64,000 nt of DNA from Stomorhina lunata (taxonomy: Eukaryota; Arthropoda; Insecta; Diptera; Rhiniidae). The stretch spans positions 58,715,000 through 58,778,999 of the forward strand of contig OW121740.1 in NCBI GenBank assembly GCA_933228675.1, read 5' to 3'. Under the pieces are notes generated by a model that ran no database searches, was not told the DNA's origin, and saw only the letters and a list, made by a program, of their open reading frames with translations. Made by a program: the position numbers and the translations under genes. Of this stretch, positions 10,593 to 21,113 are shown piece after piece. Each line of letters starts with the position of its first letter. The first letter of the stretch is position 1.

Positions 10593-10783
10593 ATAAAAGT
10601 TATAACAGTTACGGTCCCTTATTAAAACTCATTACTTCGAAATCATATGAATACTAATGTTTTCACAGATAATGAATTTTCATATTATATATTTTACAAT
10701 TAATACATAAGTTTATAAATTACGGTCAACTTATGGATCAGAGCAGATGAGAACATATCTTGACGTTATTCGGGTTTAAGTTT

Positions 10784-11568
10784 TTATACCCTTCACCACC
10801 ATAGGTGGGAAGGGTATATTGTGTTGTGCTGATGTTTGTAACGCATAGAAATATTGGTCTGAGACCTTTTAGTATACCAATCTACTTAGAATCACTCCCT
10901 GAGTTGTTTTAACGATGTCCGTCCGGCTGGCTGGCCAGTTATCCATGTAAGCTTGTTATCATTCTAAAGATAATTTGATGAAATTTGGCACAAGCTCATA
11001 TTTGGATCCAAGGACGATCCGTATTCTTTCTGGGTAAAATCGGATTACTATTTCTGGTAACTCCCATAGGGAGCCTTCCCAGAATAGAGTTTTTGGTCCT
11101 TTACAGCCACAAATTTAGTTGTATTTTAATAATATTCAGCACAAATATTGCTTATTATAACCTCAATCAGTGTTTCTAATTTTGTAGAAATCGGCCCTTA
11201 TTTGACTATACCTCCCATACAAGACACATTCTCAGAAGACGTTTATATACACATAAAAGCACAAAAACGTTAATAACTCTAAAGATAAATGCATTTGATT
11301 ACTTAAACTTTGCACAGATAAATATTTTAGAAATATGAACCAATAACCAAAATTTTGTAACAATCGGTCCACAATTGACCCTAGCTCCCATATCAGGCCC
11401 TTGGCCGGAAATGATATAAATCTCGAAATTTTGAAAAATAACACAGTATATGTATGTATGCCTCTAAGACTTAAGGAAAACTTGCTTAATTGTTGGTCCA
11501 TATTTGACCTTAGTAGTGAAGGGTATGATATAGTCGGGCTTGGCCGACTATAGCTTTTCTTACTTGTT
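10784..11568 (+). mobile_element. HINE/DINE-like interspersed repeat R2, near full length
   Basis: The head is tatacccttcaccaccatag followed by gtgggaagggtat, a hairpin in itself. The body holds the family blocks: cgtccggctggctggcc, gatgaaatttggcaca, and two tttgac(c/t)(a/c)ta(g/c)ctcccata blocks. The end is gtagtgaagggtat, then hairpin AGTCGGGCTTGGCCGACT, then atagcttttcttacttgtt. The ATACCCTTCACCAC head is the inverse of the GTGGTGAAGGGTAT before the 3' hairpin. That layout of short subterminal inverted repeats plus a 3' hairpin is what is described for Helentron-derived HINEs such as Drosophila DINE-1. The assignment is by architecture only. Confidence 0.75.
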
Positions 11569-11884
11569 AAAAATGGTTTTAGTTTGTGAGTTCTCGGTAA
11601 CCGCAAACGCCCGGATTTAAAGCATGTAATCGAAAGTTTGTGAACAATTATTGCAAGATTAGAGCTCGAATGCTTCTCAAATTTTTTTCGAAAGTTTCTA
11701 GATTTTTTTTTCTGAAAACTTGGGTAATACAATCGACTAGCAAGAAGAGCGACTACAACGAGATTTGGCTAAAATCGAAAAACGATACCGCGGATTTTTA
11801 GAGTTGGACTTTAATGCGTGAAACAGATTCAAAAATTCTACAGATAGTGCTTTTTTAATATCTCGAAAGCTAGAACCAATATCA
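11569..11884. other. Unassigned spacer between two facing HINE-like repeats
   Basis: Contains no recognised element. A long minus-strand open frame (11232-11732) runs from here into R2 and is treated as chance. Confidence 0.4.
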
Positions 11885-12599
11885 AACAAGTAAGTATGTG
11901 TTATAGTCGATCAAGACCGACCATATGAAACCCTTCAAAACTAAGGTTAAAGGTCTGTTTTTTTTCGTGTTTAAAGACAAATATTTGCTAAATTTTGTCA
12001 TCATATAAACATTTTTTTCAAAACTTATATATTTCAGCTATTTCCGACATTTGGACTTATATCAGAGGGTCAATTATGGACCGATTATCTCGAAATTTGA
12101 TAACAGTTTTTATAAAAATTACGTATGCAAAAAATAAACATAAGATTGTCATTATCTTCAGATTTACGAGCGCTTTAGTGATTTTATTCTAATTTAGTAA
12201 GTTTTGATAGAAGAGTTTGTATGGGAGCTATGATCAAATGTGGACCGATTTCAACGAAATTTGGTACAGTGATTTTTGTTTATATAACCAGTATTTGTTT
12301 TAATTTCATGAACAAATATTGGCATTTGTGGCTAAAATATCAATTGCGGAAAGTGAGACCTATGGAAGGTACCATAAATAATGGACCGATTTGGACGAAT
12401 TTCAATAGCTATGGCCCTACTACCAAAAAAAAATTGTATGTGCCAAATATTATTAAATTAGCTTTAGAATTGCGACCTGTACTTTGATTACAAGGTCAAA
12501 TGGGGGTCCAGCCAGGCAGCCATCCAGAAGGACGGATACGTTACATACATCAGCACAAACTTATAATGCCTCGCCACCTAAGGTAGTGAAAGGTATAAC
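11885..12599 (-). mobile_element. HINE/DINE-like interspersed repeat R3
   Basis: Minus-strand member of the R family. Its 3' end is at 11885 (aacaagtaagtatgtgttat, then a hairpin agtcgatcaagaccgacc) and its head is at about 12570-12599 with degraded ccacctaaggtagtg. It faces R2 tail to tail. Confidence 0.75.
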
Positions 12600-13011
12600 A
12601 AATGAGTGCAGATTCATATTCAGCGCCCCAAATAACCTTTGCGTTACCTAAAAGTTTTTGGAGAAGATTGAGTGAAGGCTGATAACTTGAAATCAAGATG
12701 ATGTCTGATTTAATTTTTCAGTATGAATATATCGTCATCTTAAAGACCAAAAAACCTATCTGTAAAAATTTCAAAATTGAGTTTTTTATGGATTATTATT
12801 CCCTATATCATAACGTATATCTGTGAAAAATTTTGAATATCTAATATCACAAATGACCAAATTATTACAGTTGTTGTACCTAGAGGACCGTTACGCACTT
12901 AACAAAATTAAACTAAATAATTAAAAATAGCGATAAAAGTTTAATTTTGTAGCATAGTGCAATTTAAACAATCATTAAGTGCTTTCATTTGCATAAACCA
13001 GTAAAAGAAAC
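12600..13011. other. Unassigned
   Basis: No gene or repeat recognised. Confidence 0.4.
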
Positions 13012-13014
13012 TAT

Positions 13015-13947
13015 CAGGGGTGTCATAGAAACCAATTTCATTGGTATTGGTTTTGAAAACGACAAAAAAATTAAATTAGTGTCATGAATTCCAATATTAA
13101 TGTTCGAACTACATTTTCTATTGGTTTTATATATCACAGAAAATAATATTATTGGTTTAGTATTGGAAATAAACCAAGCAACTTACAGTTAAAAGGCTGG
13201 TGCCTTTTTCGATTTAAAGATCCACTAAGAACGGATTTTTGATAACTCGGTCTTATGGGGGATTCCCAAATTAAAAACAATAGAACTAAAATTTAAATCG
13301 AGTTTGGATCAGCTACAAAAATAACAGTACAAGTGGTAAGTAATTTTCGAAAAAAAGGGGAGAAAAAGAGAAAAATTATTTTTGGTACTTTTTAGTTTAA
13401 TTTCAAATAAAAAGAGATGGGTGAAAAGTTTACATAGAATTTTTTATCACGTAATAAGATAAAAGCAAGTTTTGGTACTTTTTTGTGTCTTTAGAATCAA
13501 TGAACCATATCGACAAACATAAAAAATTTCAAAAATGGGGAAAATTGTAAGGCTAGAATATTCCTTGTGTAAAGGTACTGGCGAAGCAAATGCATATCAA
13601 TTTAACGGATATCCCATGTAAGTTACAATCGTCCTTTGATTGGCTGTGGTTTGTTTCTTGGTTAATTTGTCCAAATAGCAGCGTTTTTTTTTAATACCTA
13701 TACCACAAACATAGCAAAAAACTGAAAATTTTTCTTAAAATTATTTTTTTTTTTTAATAATTTTTATTTGATTTTATATGTTTCACAAAAAATTCAAATG
13801 AAATAATAAACAATTGATTCGAACATTTTGTTTGATTTCAAACCAATAATAGCAAAATCGACTTGGTTTCATAACACCAAATAATACCAGTATTGGTTTT
13901 CAAAACCGAGAAATTTAAAAACCGACTTGATTTCTATGACACCCCTG
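13015..13947. mobile_element. Non-autonomous TIR element, CAGGGGTGTCATAGAAA ends
   Basis: The terminal inverted repeats caggggtgtcatagaaa are perfect over 17 bp, followed by imperfect inverted similarity. TAT flanks both sides (13012-13014 and 13948-13950). Subterminal regions carry repeated attggttt/aaaccaat motifs in both orientations. No transposase frame is present in the 933 bp. CAGGG-type ends suggest hAT, but no 8-bp duplication is visible; a 3-bp duplication would fit another superfamily, so the class stays open. Confidence 0.7.
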
Positions 13948-14060
13948 TATAACTGTTATTATTTAATTTATATAAGATTTATATGTATACAAAATTTGTA
14001 TTTATTCATACTAAATAGTACTGCAGATAGGTTATACAATATCAAATAACCTAAGTAACA
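13948..14060. other. Short unassigned spacer
   Basis: Nothing recognised. Confidence 0.4.
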
Positions 14061-15340
14061 TAAAGAGTGTTCTTAAAAAAATATGCATTTACTATTTTAG
14101 ACAAAATTTATCCATAGTGCAAGAAATAATTTATTTTTTGATCAAGTTAGTTTTTATAGATATGTCAGATACTATTATTTTAGAAATTATTAATTTTCAA
14201 TAGTTATTTCAATCAAAATAGACTGCGAAAAAAAAGTTCGTGAAAATATAATTAAAACTTTTCAAAAAAATCCGTCATGGACTTTTAAAAAAATAGCTAA
14301 AAATTTGAAAGTTGACCCTCGAGCGGTTTCTAATGCCATCAGACGGTATAAGGAAAACCTGAGCATTGAAAGAAAACCTGGATCAGGGAGGAAAAAAGGT
14401 CCTACAGATATTGGTAAGGCAAAAGAAGTCGAGCGACTCTTTCGAAGAGCGCCTAACACTTCTTTAAGAAAAGCAGCTCGAGTCAGCACATAGAGTCAAA
14501 GCTTATGATGGACTGAAGACATACAAAGTCCAAAAGGTTCCAGATCTCAATGCTATAAAGAACTTAGAAGCAAAAAAACGAGCGAAAAAATTGAAGTCTG
14601 ATTTTATAAAAAAATACACCTGTTGTGTGATGGATGATGAAACATACGTACTGGCAGACTTTTCTCAACTTCCTGGTCAAGATTTTTATGTTGCTGATAA
14701 ACGGGGCAATGTTCGGCAAGAGTTTCGCACAAAAAAACAAACAAAATTCCTTAAGAAGTTTCTCGTGTGGCAAGCTATTTGCAGTTGTGGCAAAAGAAGT
14801 TAAGTATTTGTGGCATCTGGCACAATAAACACAGAAATTTATATAAAGGAGTGCCTACAAAAACGGTTGTTACCCATTTTAAGAGAGCATAGAGTGACTA
14901 CATTTTTTGGCCCGATTTGGCATCATGCCATTATGGAAAAAAGGCACTTGAGTGGTACTCAAAGAATAATGTCATTTTTGTACCACGAGAGGCAAATCCA
15001 CCTAACTGTCCAGAACTTCGGCCTGTGGAAAGGTATTGGGCTCTGGTAAAAAAGGAATTGAAGAACACAGGAAAGATTTCCAAGAACATGTCCGATTTTA
15101 AGCGCAGGTGGAACACATGCTCCAAAAAGGTATCAGAAGCAACTGTAAAATCTTTAATGGGAGGGTTTCCGAAAAAAGTCGATAATTTTGCAAAACCCGA
15201 GTACTAAGTAAACATTTTAATGCTAAATGATTTTGTATAATATGTCACTATATTTGCGTATTTTGTAGAGTTTTTATATTAAAAGGTTTGATTTTTATTT
15301 AAGAAAATCCAATTACAAATTTTATTTAGAGCACTCTTTA
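14061..15340 (+). mobile_element. Tc1/mariner DD37E-type element, copy A
   Basis: Bounded by TA (14061-14062 and 15339-15340). Inverted repeats begin aagagtgttct on the left and aagagtgctct on the right; similarity continues imperfectly for about 25 bp. Same family as copies B-E in this window. TA target duplication and the transposase identify the superfamily. Confidence 0.95.
14218..15207 (+). pseudogene. Tc1/mariner transposase, copy A (broken)
   Basis: Same transposase as copy E but inactivated several ways. The start ATG has become ATA (14218-14220). About 20 net bases are lost after KKAAR near 14480, removing part of the second helix-turn-helix and shifting frame. A stop (14801-14803) replaces the lysine after CGKRS, and a T is missing before the WPDLASCH block near 14905. 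The first catalytic aspartate region (MDDETYV) and the PELRPVERYW region can still be read in pieces. Confidence 0.9.
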
Positions 15341-16689
15341 GCATAAGCTGTGTTTAGAAAAACATTTTTTTTTGTTTAATTTAAATCTAAATACATAATT
15401 TTCGTTTAAATATTGCAAATAGTTCCAATTTTATAACGTTTTTTTCCTCTCCTGTAAACTTTTAAAAACTGTAGATAGGTTATTTCGTCATTTAGGTGAC
15501 GATATACAATTTAATATTCCTTTGAGTCGAACGTAATTGCTTTCAGAATCACTTACTTAAATGGTTTTCTTTTCACATTGTCAATAATTCAAATTCAATT
15601 TCTATCGATTGCCATTTTGCCTCTCAATTTGTTAGAAGAAAGTCTCGTATCAAATCCATTGATTGAAAACTTTTATAGCAGAAAATAAAATTATTCATAA
15701 AAAAAAACTTTCTTAATTTTATTTATCTAAAAATACTTTTGCATATCAGATGTTTTAAAAAAGTGAAAGGGCTTTCGGGGTACGTGCACTTTTTTTTATT
15801 GATATCGTTTTATATACTTGAAATACTCGTAAGACATTTCTTGAATATAGTACAAGTAGACAGTTTAAGGCTAGGCATTAAGTAAAATTAACTTGTGGAA
15901 TAGAAAAATCTTATCAATAAATATTGAAATTTGTTTTTTTTTTTTTTGCTTTTATATTTAAAAATGATGAATTAATAAAAGAAAAAGAATTTATAGAAAT
16001 AACTTGTGAAGAAATTATGAAATAATTATTATAATTATAAGATATAAAGTACTTTTCAATGGCCATAAGAACAGAGAATTGAAAGGAACATGTAATAAGA
16101 AGTAAAATGTAGACTAGATTTCAAAGAACAACTTTTATAGAAAAGAAAGAAAATCAACATAAAAATTGCTATTGAAATTGAAATGATGATGACGCAGCAA
16201 AATGGAATAGAGTGAATATAAAAACGACATTTTGTTCATTTTTCGCCACTAGCCAGTCACCATCCCATCCCTTTGCAAAGATACTTGGATGCAAACACTA
16301 TTCGACAGAGTTGAATGCGTGAACTTAAATATAAAATTAGGTGTTTAAAAAAGTTCGCTTATAAATCGAATTGATCGAAAATAGCTTAATTGCCTTTTAT
16401 AACATTTTCCATTAAGATCAATAGATTTTTACATACATGCATCAAGATGCACAGTTTACTATATTTTTTTGAAGTTATTTGCTAAAACACGAACAATAGT
16501 AAAAGAGTTTTAATTAAACAATATATATTTTTAAAAACGAATCAAAATGGATACTAAATTTCAATAAACTTTTTGCACCGAAGTAACTTTGAACATCCCT
16601 AAAGTATACTTCACAAAATTCACTTAAAAGTCTTAGTTTTCGATCGATATCGAATGCGGTAATTTGGCCCCTGGACTATACTATTCCGC
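15341..16689. other. Unassigned AT-rich stretch
   Basis: No convincing gene. The part at 16200-16330 is slightly less AT-rich (cgccactagccagtcaccat) but has no long frame and no recognised repeat. Confidence 0.35.
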
Positions 16690-17060
16690 TAATTATGCGA
16701 ATAAGACATTTACAGTAGAGTTTGTAATTTATTTACTTTTCTATCTAATCGACTTCTTATATAGTTAATTATAAGGCAAAATTATTTCAATCGGAAGCAT
16801 GCAAAAAATTTTTGATTTATTTTTAGGCTACGAGCTCGCTCGGTTGACCATAAAAGCAAAAAATAGGAATATTTTTGGTTTTAGCGAAACTGAAACCAAT
16901 AAAAAATTATTTTTACAAAAACATTACTGGAATATGAAAGAGAACAAAGACAGCTTTCTTTCAGGTCATAAATAACTCATACAACGGTTATGGAGTTATT
17001 GCAATTTCCTCCCGAAAATTCGACAAAATTTACTTTAGATTAAAGAAATTTCCAATTACT
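16690..17060 (+). repeat. Diverged fragment of the palindrome family
   Basis: Matches the outer arm of the palindrome at 34754-37466 in the order aatcgacttct, caaaattatttcaatcggaa, gatttatttttaggctacga and cccgaaaattcg. It is clearly older. One arm only; the extreme terminus gggtgggtcg is absent. Confidence 0.65.
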
Positions 17061-17066
17061 ATTAAC

Positions 17067-17866
17067 AACAAGTAAGAAAGCGCTATAGTCGGTCAAACCC
17101 GACCATACGATACCCTTCACCACTATGGTCAAAGGTGTTCTTTTTCCTGTATAAAGACAAACATTTGCTAAATTTTGCCATCACACAAACATTTTCCCAA
17201 AACTTATATATTTAAGCTATTTCCGTCATTTGGACTTATATGAGAGCTAGGGTCAAATGTGGACCGATTATCTCGAAATTTGGCAAATTGATTACAGTTG
17301 TTACAAAAATTATGTATGCAAAAAATAAACTCAAAATTTGCATTATCTTTAGATTTACGAGCGTTTTAGTGATTTTTTGTCTCATTAAGTGCGTTTTTAA
17401 AGAAGAGTTTGTATGGAAGCTATGGTCAAATGTGGACCGATTTCAACGAAATTTGGTACAGTGATTTTAGTTTATATAAGCAGTATTTGTTTAAATTTCA
17501 TGAAAAACTATTGATATTTGTGGCAAAATACCAATTCCGGGAAGTGGGACCTATGGGAGGTACCATAAATAATGGACCTATTTTGACCAATTTCAATAGC
17601 CATGGTCCCATTATGAAAAAAATGATCCGTGCCAAATTTCATCAAATTATCTTTAGAATTGCGACCTGTAGTTTGATTACAAGGTTTACATGGGGGTCCA
17701 GCCAGCCAGACGGACGGACGGACGAACATCGCTAAATCGGCTCAGAAAGTGATTCTAAGCCTATTGGTATACTAAAAGGTGAGTCTAAGACAAATATTTC
17801 TATGCGTTACATACATCAGCACAAACTTATAATACCCTTTCCACCTATGGTGGTGAAGAGTATAAA
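17067..17866 (-). mobile_element. HINE/DINE-like repeat R4, near full length
   Basis: Minus-strand copy. The 3' end at 17067 reads aacaagtaagaaagcgctat, then hairpin agtcggtcaaacccgacc, then gatacccttcaccac (subterminal repeat). The body holds the family blocks, and gccagacggacggacggacg precedes the head. The head at 17830-17866 reads taccctttccacctatgg with tggtgaagagtata. Only 10 bases separate it from R5, so the two form a head-to-tail pair. Confidence 0.8.
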
Positions 17867-17876
17867 AATCAGCATC

Positions 17877-18521
17877 AAACAAGAAAGAAAGTGCTATAGA
17901 CGGTCAAGCCTGACCATACGATGTTCTTTTTCCTGTTTAAAGACAAATATTTGCTAAATTTTGCCATCATACAAACATTTTCTCAAAAATTATATATTTA
18001 AGCTGTTTCAGTCATTTGGACTTATATGAGAGCTAGGGTCAAATGTGGACCGATTATCTCGAAATTCGGTTAGTTGATTCAACGATTTTAACGAAATTTG
18101 GTACAGCGATTTTGGTTTACATAAGCAGTATTTGTTTAAATTTCATGAAAAACTATTGATATTTGTGGCAAAATATCAATTCCGGGAAGTGGGACCTATG
18201 GGAGGTCTCATAAATAATGGACCGATTTTGACGAATTCTGAATTTCCACTATCAAAAAAATTATTTGTGCCAAATTTCATCAAATTATCTTTAGAATTGC
18301 CACCTGTACTTTGATTATGGTTTACAAGGTTTATATGGAAGTCCAGCCAGCCAGCCGTCCAGCCAGGCGGACGGACTGAAATCGCTAAATCGACTCAGAA
18401 AGTGATTCTAAACCTATTGGTGGGTATACTAAAAGGTGGGTATAAGACAAATATTTCTAGGCGTTACATACATCAGCACAAACTTATAAAACCCTTTCCA
18501 CTTATGGTGGAAGGGTATACA
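17877..18521 (-). mobile_element. HINE/DINE-like repeat R5, internally deleted
   Basis: Minus-strand copy directly after R4. The 3' end is aaacaagaaagaaagtgcta followed by hairpin-derived agacggtcaagcctgacc. The head at 18500-18521 is tccacttatggtggaagggt. About 150 bp present in R4 is missing after ggttagttgattc near 18070, and the 3' subterminal repeat is lost. Confidence 0.8.
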
Positions 18522-19304
18522 AAGCTTTTGAACCGTGTAGCTCTTTCAATTATTGCCGAATATGATTGATTTTTTACATTTTGGAATGAGCTTGGAGAAA
18601 TGAAGCAAAAATATGACTACTTCAATATAATAACGGTTATGGGTTTAAAGTTATTTCATTTCAAAAATAAAAAAATTATATTTTTCTCTTCGTCTTGTTT
18701 TTAGTTTTTGCCCGATTGTGCATTCGATATTGAACCTATAATTTTTATAAATACAGATATATAGATAACAGTTTAGTAAAAAAAAAACTGTGAAAACCGT
18801 TTTTAATATCTCAAACTTTTTTGTATTGACAAATTTTCAAAGTCAACTATTTTTGGCTGATCGAAAAAATTGAATTTTTCTCTCAAAAAGATGGTATCAA
18901 TTTTTTACTTTTTGCGAAGAAGTTTTTTATTGAAAGTTTTATGTTTTATTCGATATTCATTGAGAATGGGTTTCTAGGGTAGTTTTAATCCAAATTGTAA
19001 GCCATTCAACAACATTCACCCTACGTACAGCATTGACCAATATTTGTCTAATTTTTATAGAAATTTTTAAGTTTTCGTAAATATAACAAAAAGTCAAGCC
19101 GATTTGGCAACTTTTTGAAATCCAGTTATATAGCCGCACATGTATATTCTCTTTAGATTTACAAATAAATAATAGCGAGAACTCATAAACAACTTTTTTT
19201 GAATATTAGTAAACAATTAACAATTTTCTCAAACATAGGAACAAGATCCCACCAATTTAACCTATCTCCTGCGCGGTAATGAAACTTCTTTCGCGGACTG
19301 CGCA
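18522..19304. other. Unassigned AT-rich stretch
   Basis: No gene or recognised repeat. Minus-strand frames of about 60 codons are within chance expectation. Confidence 0.4.
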
Positions 19305-19710
19305 AAGTAACTCGGTGTAATGTTGAACAAGAAGCTGGACCGGCCGAAAAAAAACTACAGTAGAACTTTATTCTTGTAAGAGGGCAATAGGAAAACAATG
19401 GGGCCTAAAACCTCGTATTATCATTGGTTGTATACAGCAGTATTAAGACCGATAATGCTATATGGCATTGTCGTCTGGTGGAAGGCTCTTTTAAATTCCA
19501 AGAACTGTGAAGTACTAAATAGGGTTCAACGAATGGCTAGCCTGTGTACACGGGTGCGCTCCTTACCACCCCATCTGATGCACTAACTGTAATTCTGCAG
19601 TTGCTGCCTCTAGACATACATAGTTCGATAAGAAGTACCATACCCTCATACCAGATATATATGTATGAAACGGCAGAACTCCTGGTGAAAGACAGTATAT
19701 AGACTTCTAC

Positions 19711-19748
19711 CCTATGCTCCACTGGGAGTCATGGATAACAGAAGCAGA
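19711..19748 (+). mobile_element. 38-bp 5'-truncated LINE family A insertion with 10-bp TSD
   Basis: cctatgctccactgggagtc followed by atggataacagaagcaga is the extreme 3' end of LINE family A (compare 29303-29340 inverse). It is flanked by agacttctac at 19701-19710 and 19749-19758. Removing the insert and one copy restores the RNase H reading of the host LINE (FYTEGS). Confidence 0.85.
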
Positions 19749-20892
19749 AGACTTCTACACTGAAGGCTCAAAACATAACAATCAAGTGGCTTTAGAGTAG
19801 ACCCCAAAGTAGGCCTAAATATATCACGAAGACTACCTGACCATTATACGTTTTTCAGGCTAAAATTCTAGCCATTAGAGAAACAGTGGAATGGCTGAGA
19901 TATAATGCTCTCACAACAGTGGGTATCTGACAGCCAAGCTGCCATTAAATCTCTGGACTGCGTCTTCCTAAATTCAACATCAGCCCTGAGTTGCCGCAAA
20001 TCTCTTAACGGGATGGGTGCCAGGCCACAGGAATATTACAGAGAATTACAGAGCAGACGAACTTGCAAGACTACCGATTCCAGCCGAACTGGAGTCATTG
20101 GGCATGCCTCTAGCCACTTGTAAGCTCCTATTGCGAGAGAAATGTAACTTTTTAGCAAATGATAGGTGGGCATCTGTCAATTTCTGTATTCACTCTAAAT
20201 AGATGTGTTCCTGTTTGGATAGGCAAAGCTCTCACAGATTGCTGTCATTATCAAGACCTGATGTTTCATTGTGTCGTGTCCTTTATAACCGAACACTGTT
20301 TGATTCGAAGACATGCAATTAGGCTGAAGGTTACCACTAATAACACTGCTCTGCAGCCAAATCCTCCTTTTAATAAAACTATGTGGACTACATGGATTTT
20401 GATGCGCTAAACTCAGATCCGTTGTCGGTTTTTTTCCATCAGATCTGGATTTTTTTTATGGGCGTGGCAAATTTTTCCCCTTAAATTAGTCAGGTACGGA
20501 GACCTATTTCGTCCTAACTCGAGAACGACTCATCCGATTTTCAAAATTGTAGATGCATAACAAAATTGCATTTATTTTAGTCTAACATAATTTCTGTATC
20601 TCTTATCGTTTTGGAGTTATTTAGAAATAAATGGAGAAAACAATTTTTTTTCGTGCAAAATTCGTAATTTTTTTCAGGTTAAAAATGTAATTAAGAAAAA
20701 GATAAAGTAAAATTTTAACATTTTAAACATTTTTCTAAGAGCTACATATCTTAAGAATAAAATAAGCTATAAATCATAAAAATGTGAATTTTATTACCAA
20801 TTGTTATGCATCTTCAAGTGTTTTAATTTTGAAAATCGGATGAGTCGTTCTCGAGTTAGGACGAAATAGGTCTCCGTACCTGACTAATTTAA

Positions 20893-21113
20893 CCCCTTGA
20901 CGTATTTCCACGAGTCTGACTCGTGGTACAAATTCTGTGCCTAAATGAATATCACGAGTCTGACTCGTGGTACAATTTCTATGCCTAACATGATTATCAC
21001 GAGTCTGACTCGTTTTGCGACTGTTCATAAGCATCAAAACTGGTTTGTTTCGTGCAAGTTGTATGCGAACAGTTGGAAGCGAACTTAGTTGCGCTAATTG
21101 ATACGCCAAGGGG
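20893..21113. mobile_element. piggyBac-type MITE with three hairpin repeats
   Basis: TTAA at 20889-20892 and 21114-21117 flanks inverted termini CCCCTTGACGTAT and ATACGCCAAGGGG (one mismatch). TTAA duplication plus a CCC(C)-start terminus is diagnostic of piggyBac. The left arm of the host element at about 20480 keeps the unoccupied sequence ccccttaaattagtcagg, showing the insertion gained one TTAA. No coding capacity in 221 bp. Confidence 0.9.
20907..21018 (+). repeat. Three direct repeats, each with a CACGAGT-CTG-ACTCGTG hairpin
   Basis: The string cacgagtctgactcgtg occurs at about 20909 and 20952 and, with a changed last base, at about 20998. The intervals are similar (gtacaaattctgtgcctaaa; gtacaatttctatgcctaac). 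Spacing is about 44-47 bp. Each copy is a 7-bp stem with a 3-base loop. They could serve as internal transposase- or host-binding sites of the MITE; that is inference. Confidence 0.85.

Noticed and set aside
11232..11732. 166-codon minus-strand open frame
   Set aside because: It lies largely inside the HINE-like repeat R2 in antisense and has no recognisable domain; chance frame.
14262..14489. Antisense frames across all five Tc1 copies
   Set aside because: They recur only because the transposase gene recurs; shadows of the sense frame.
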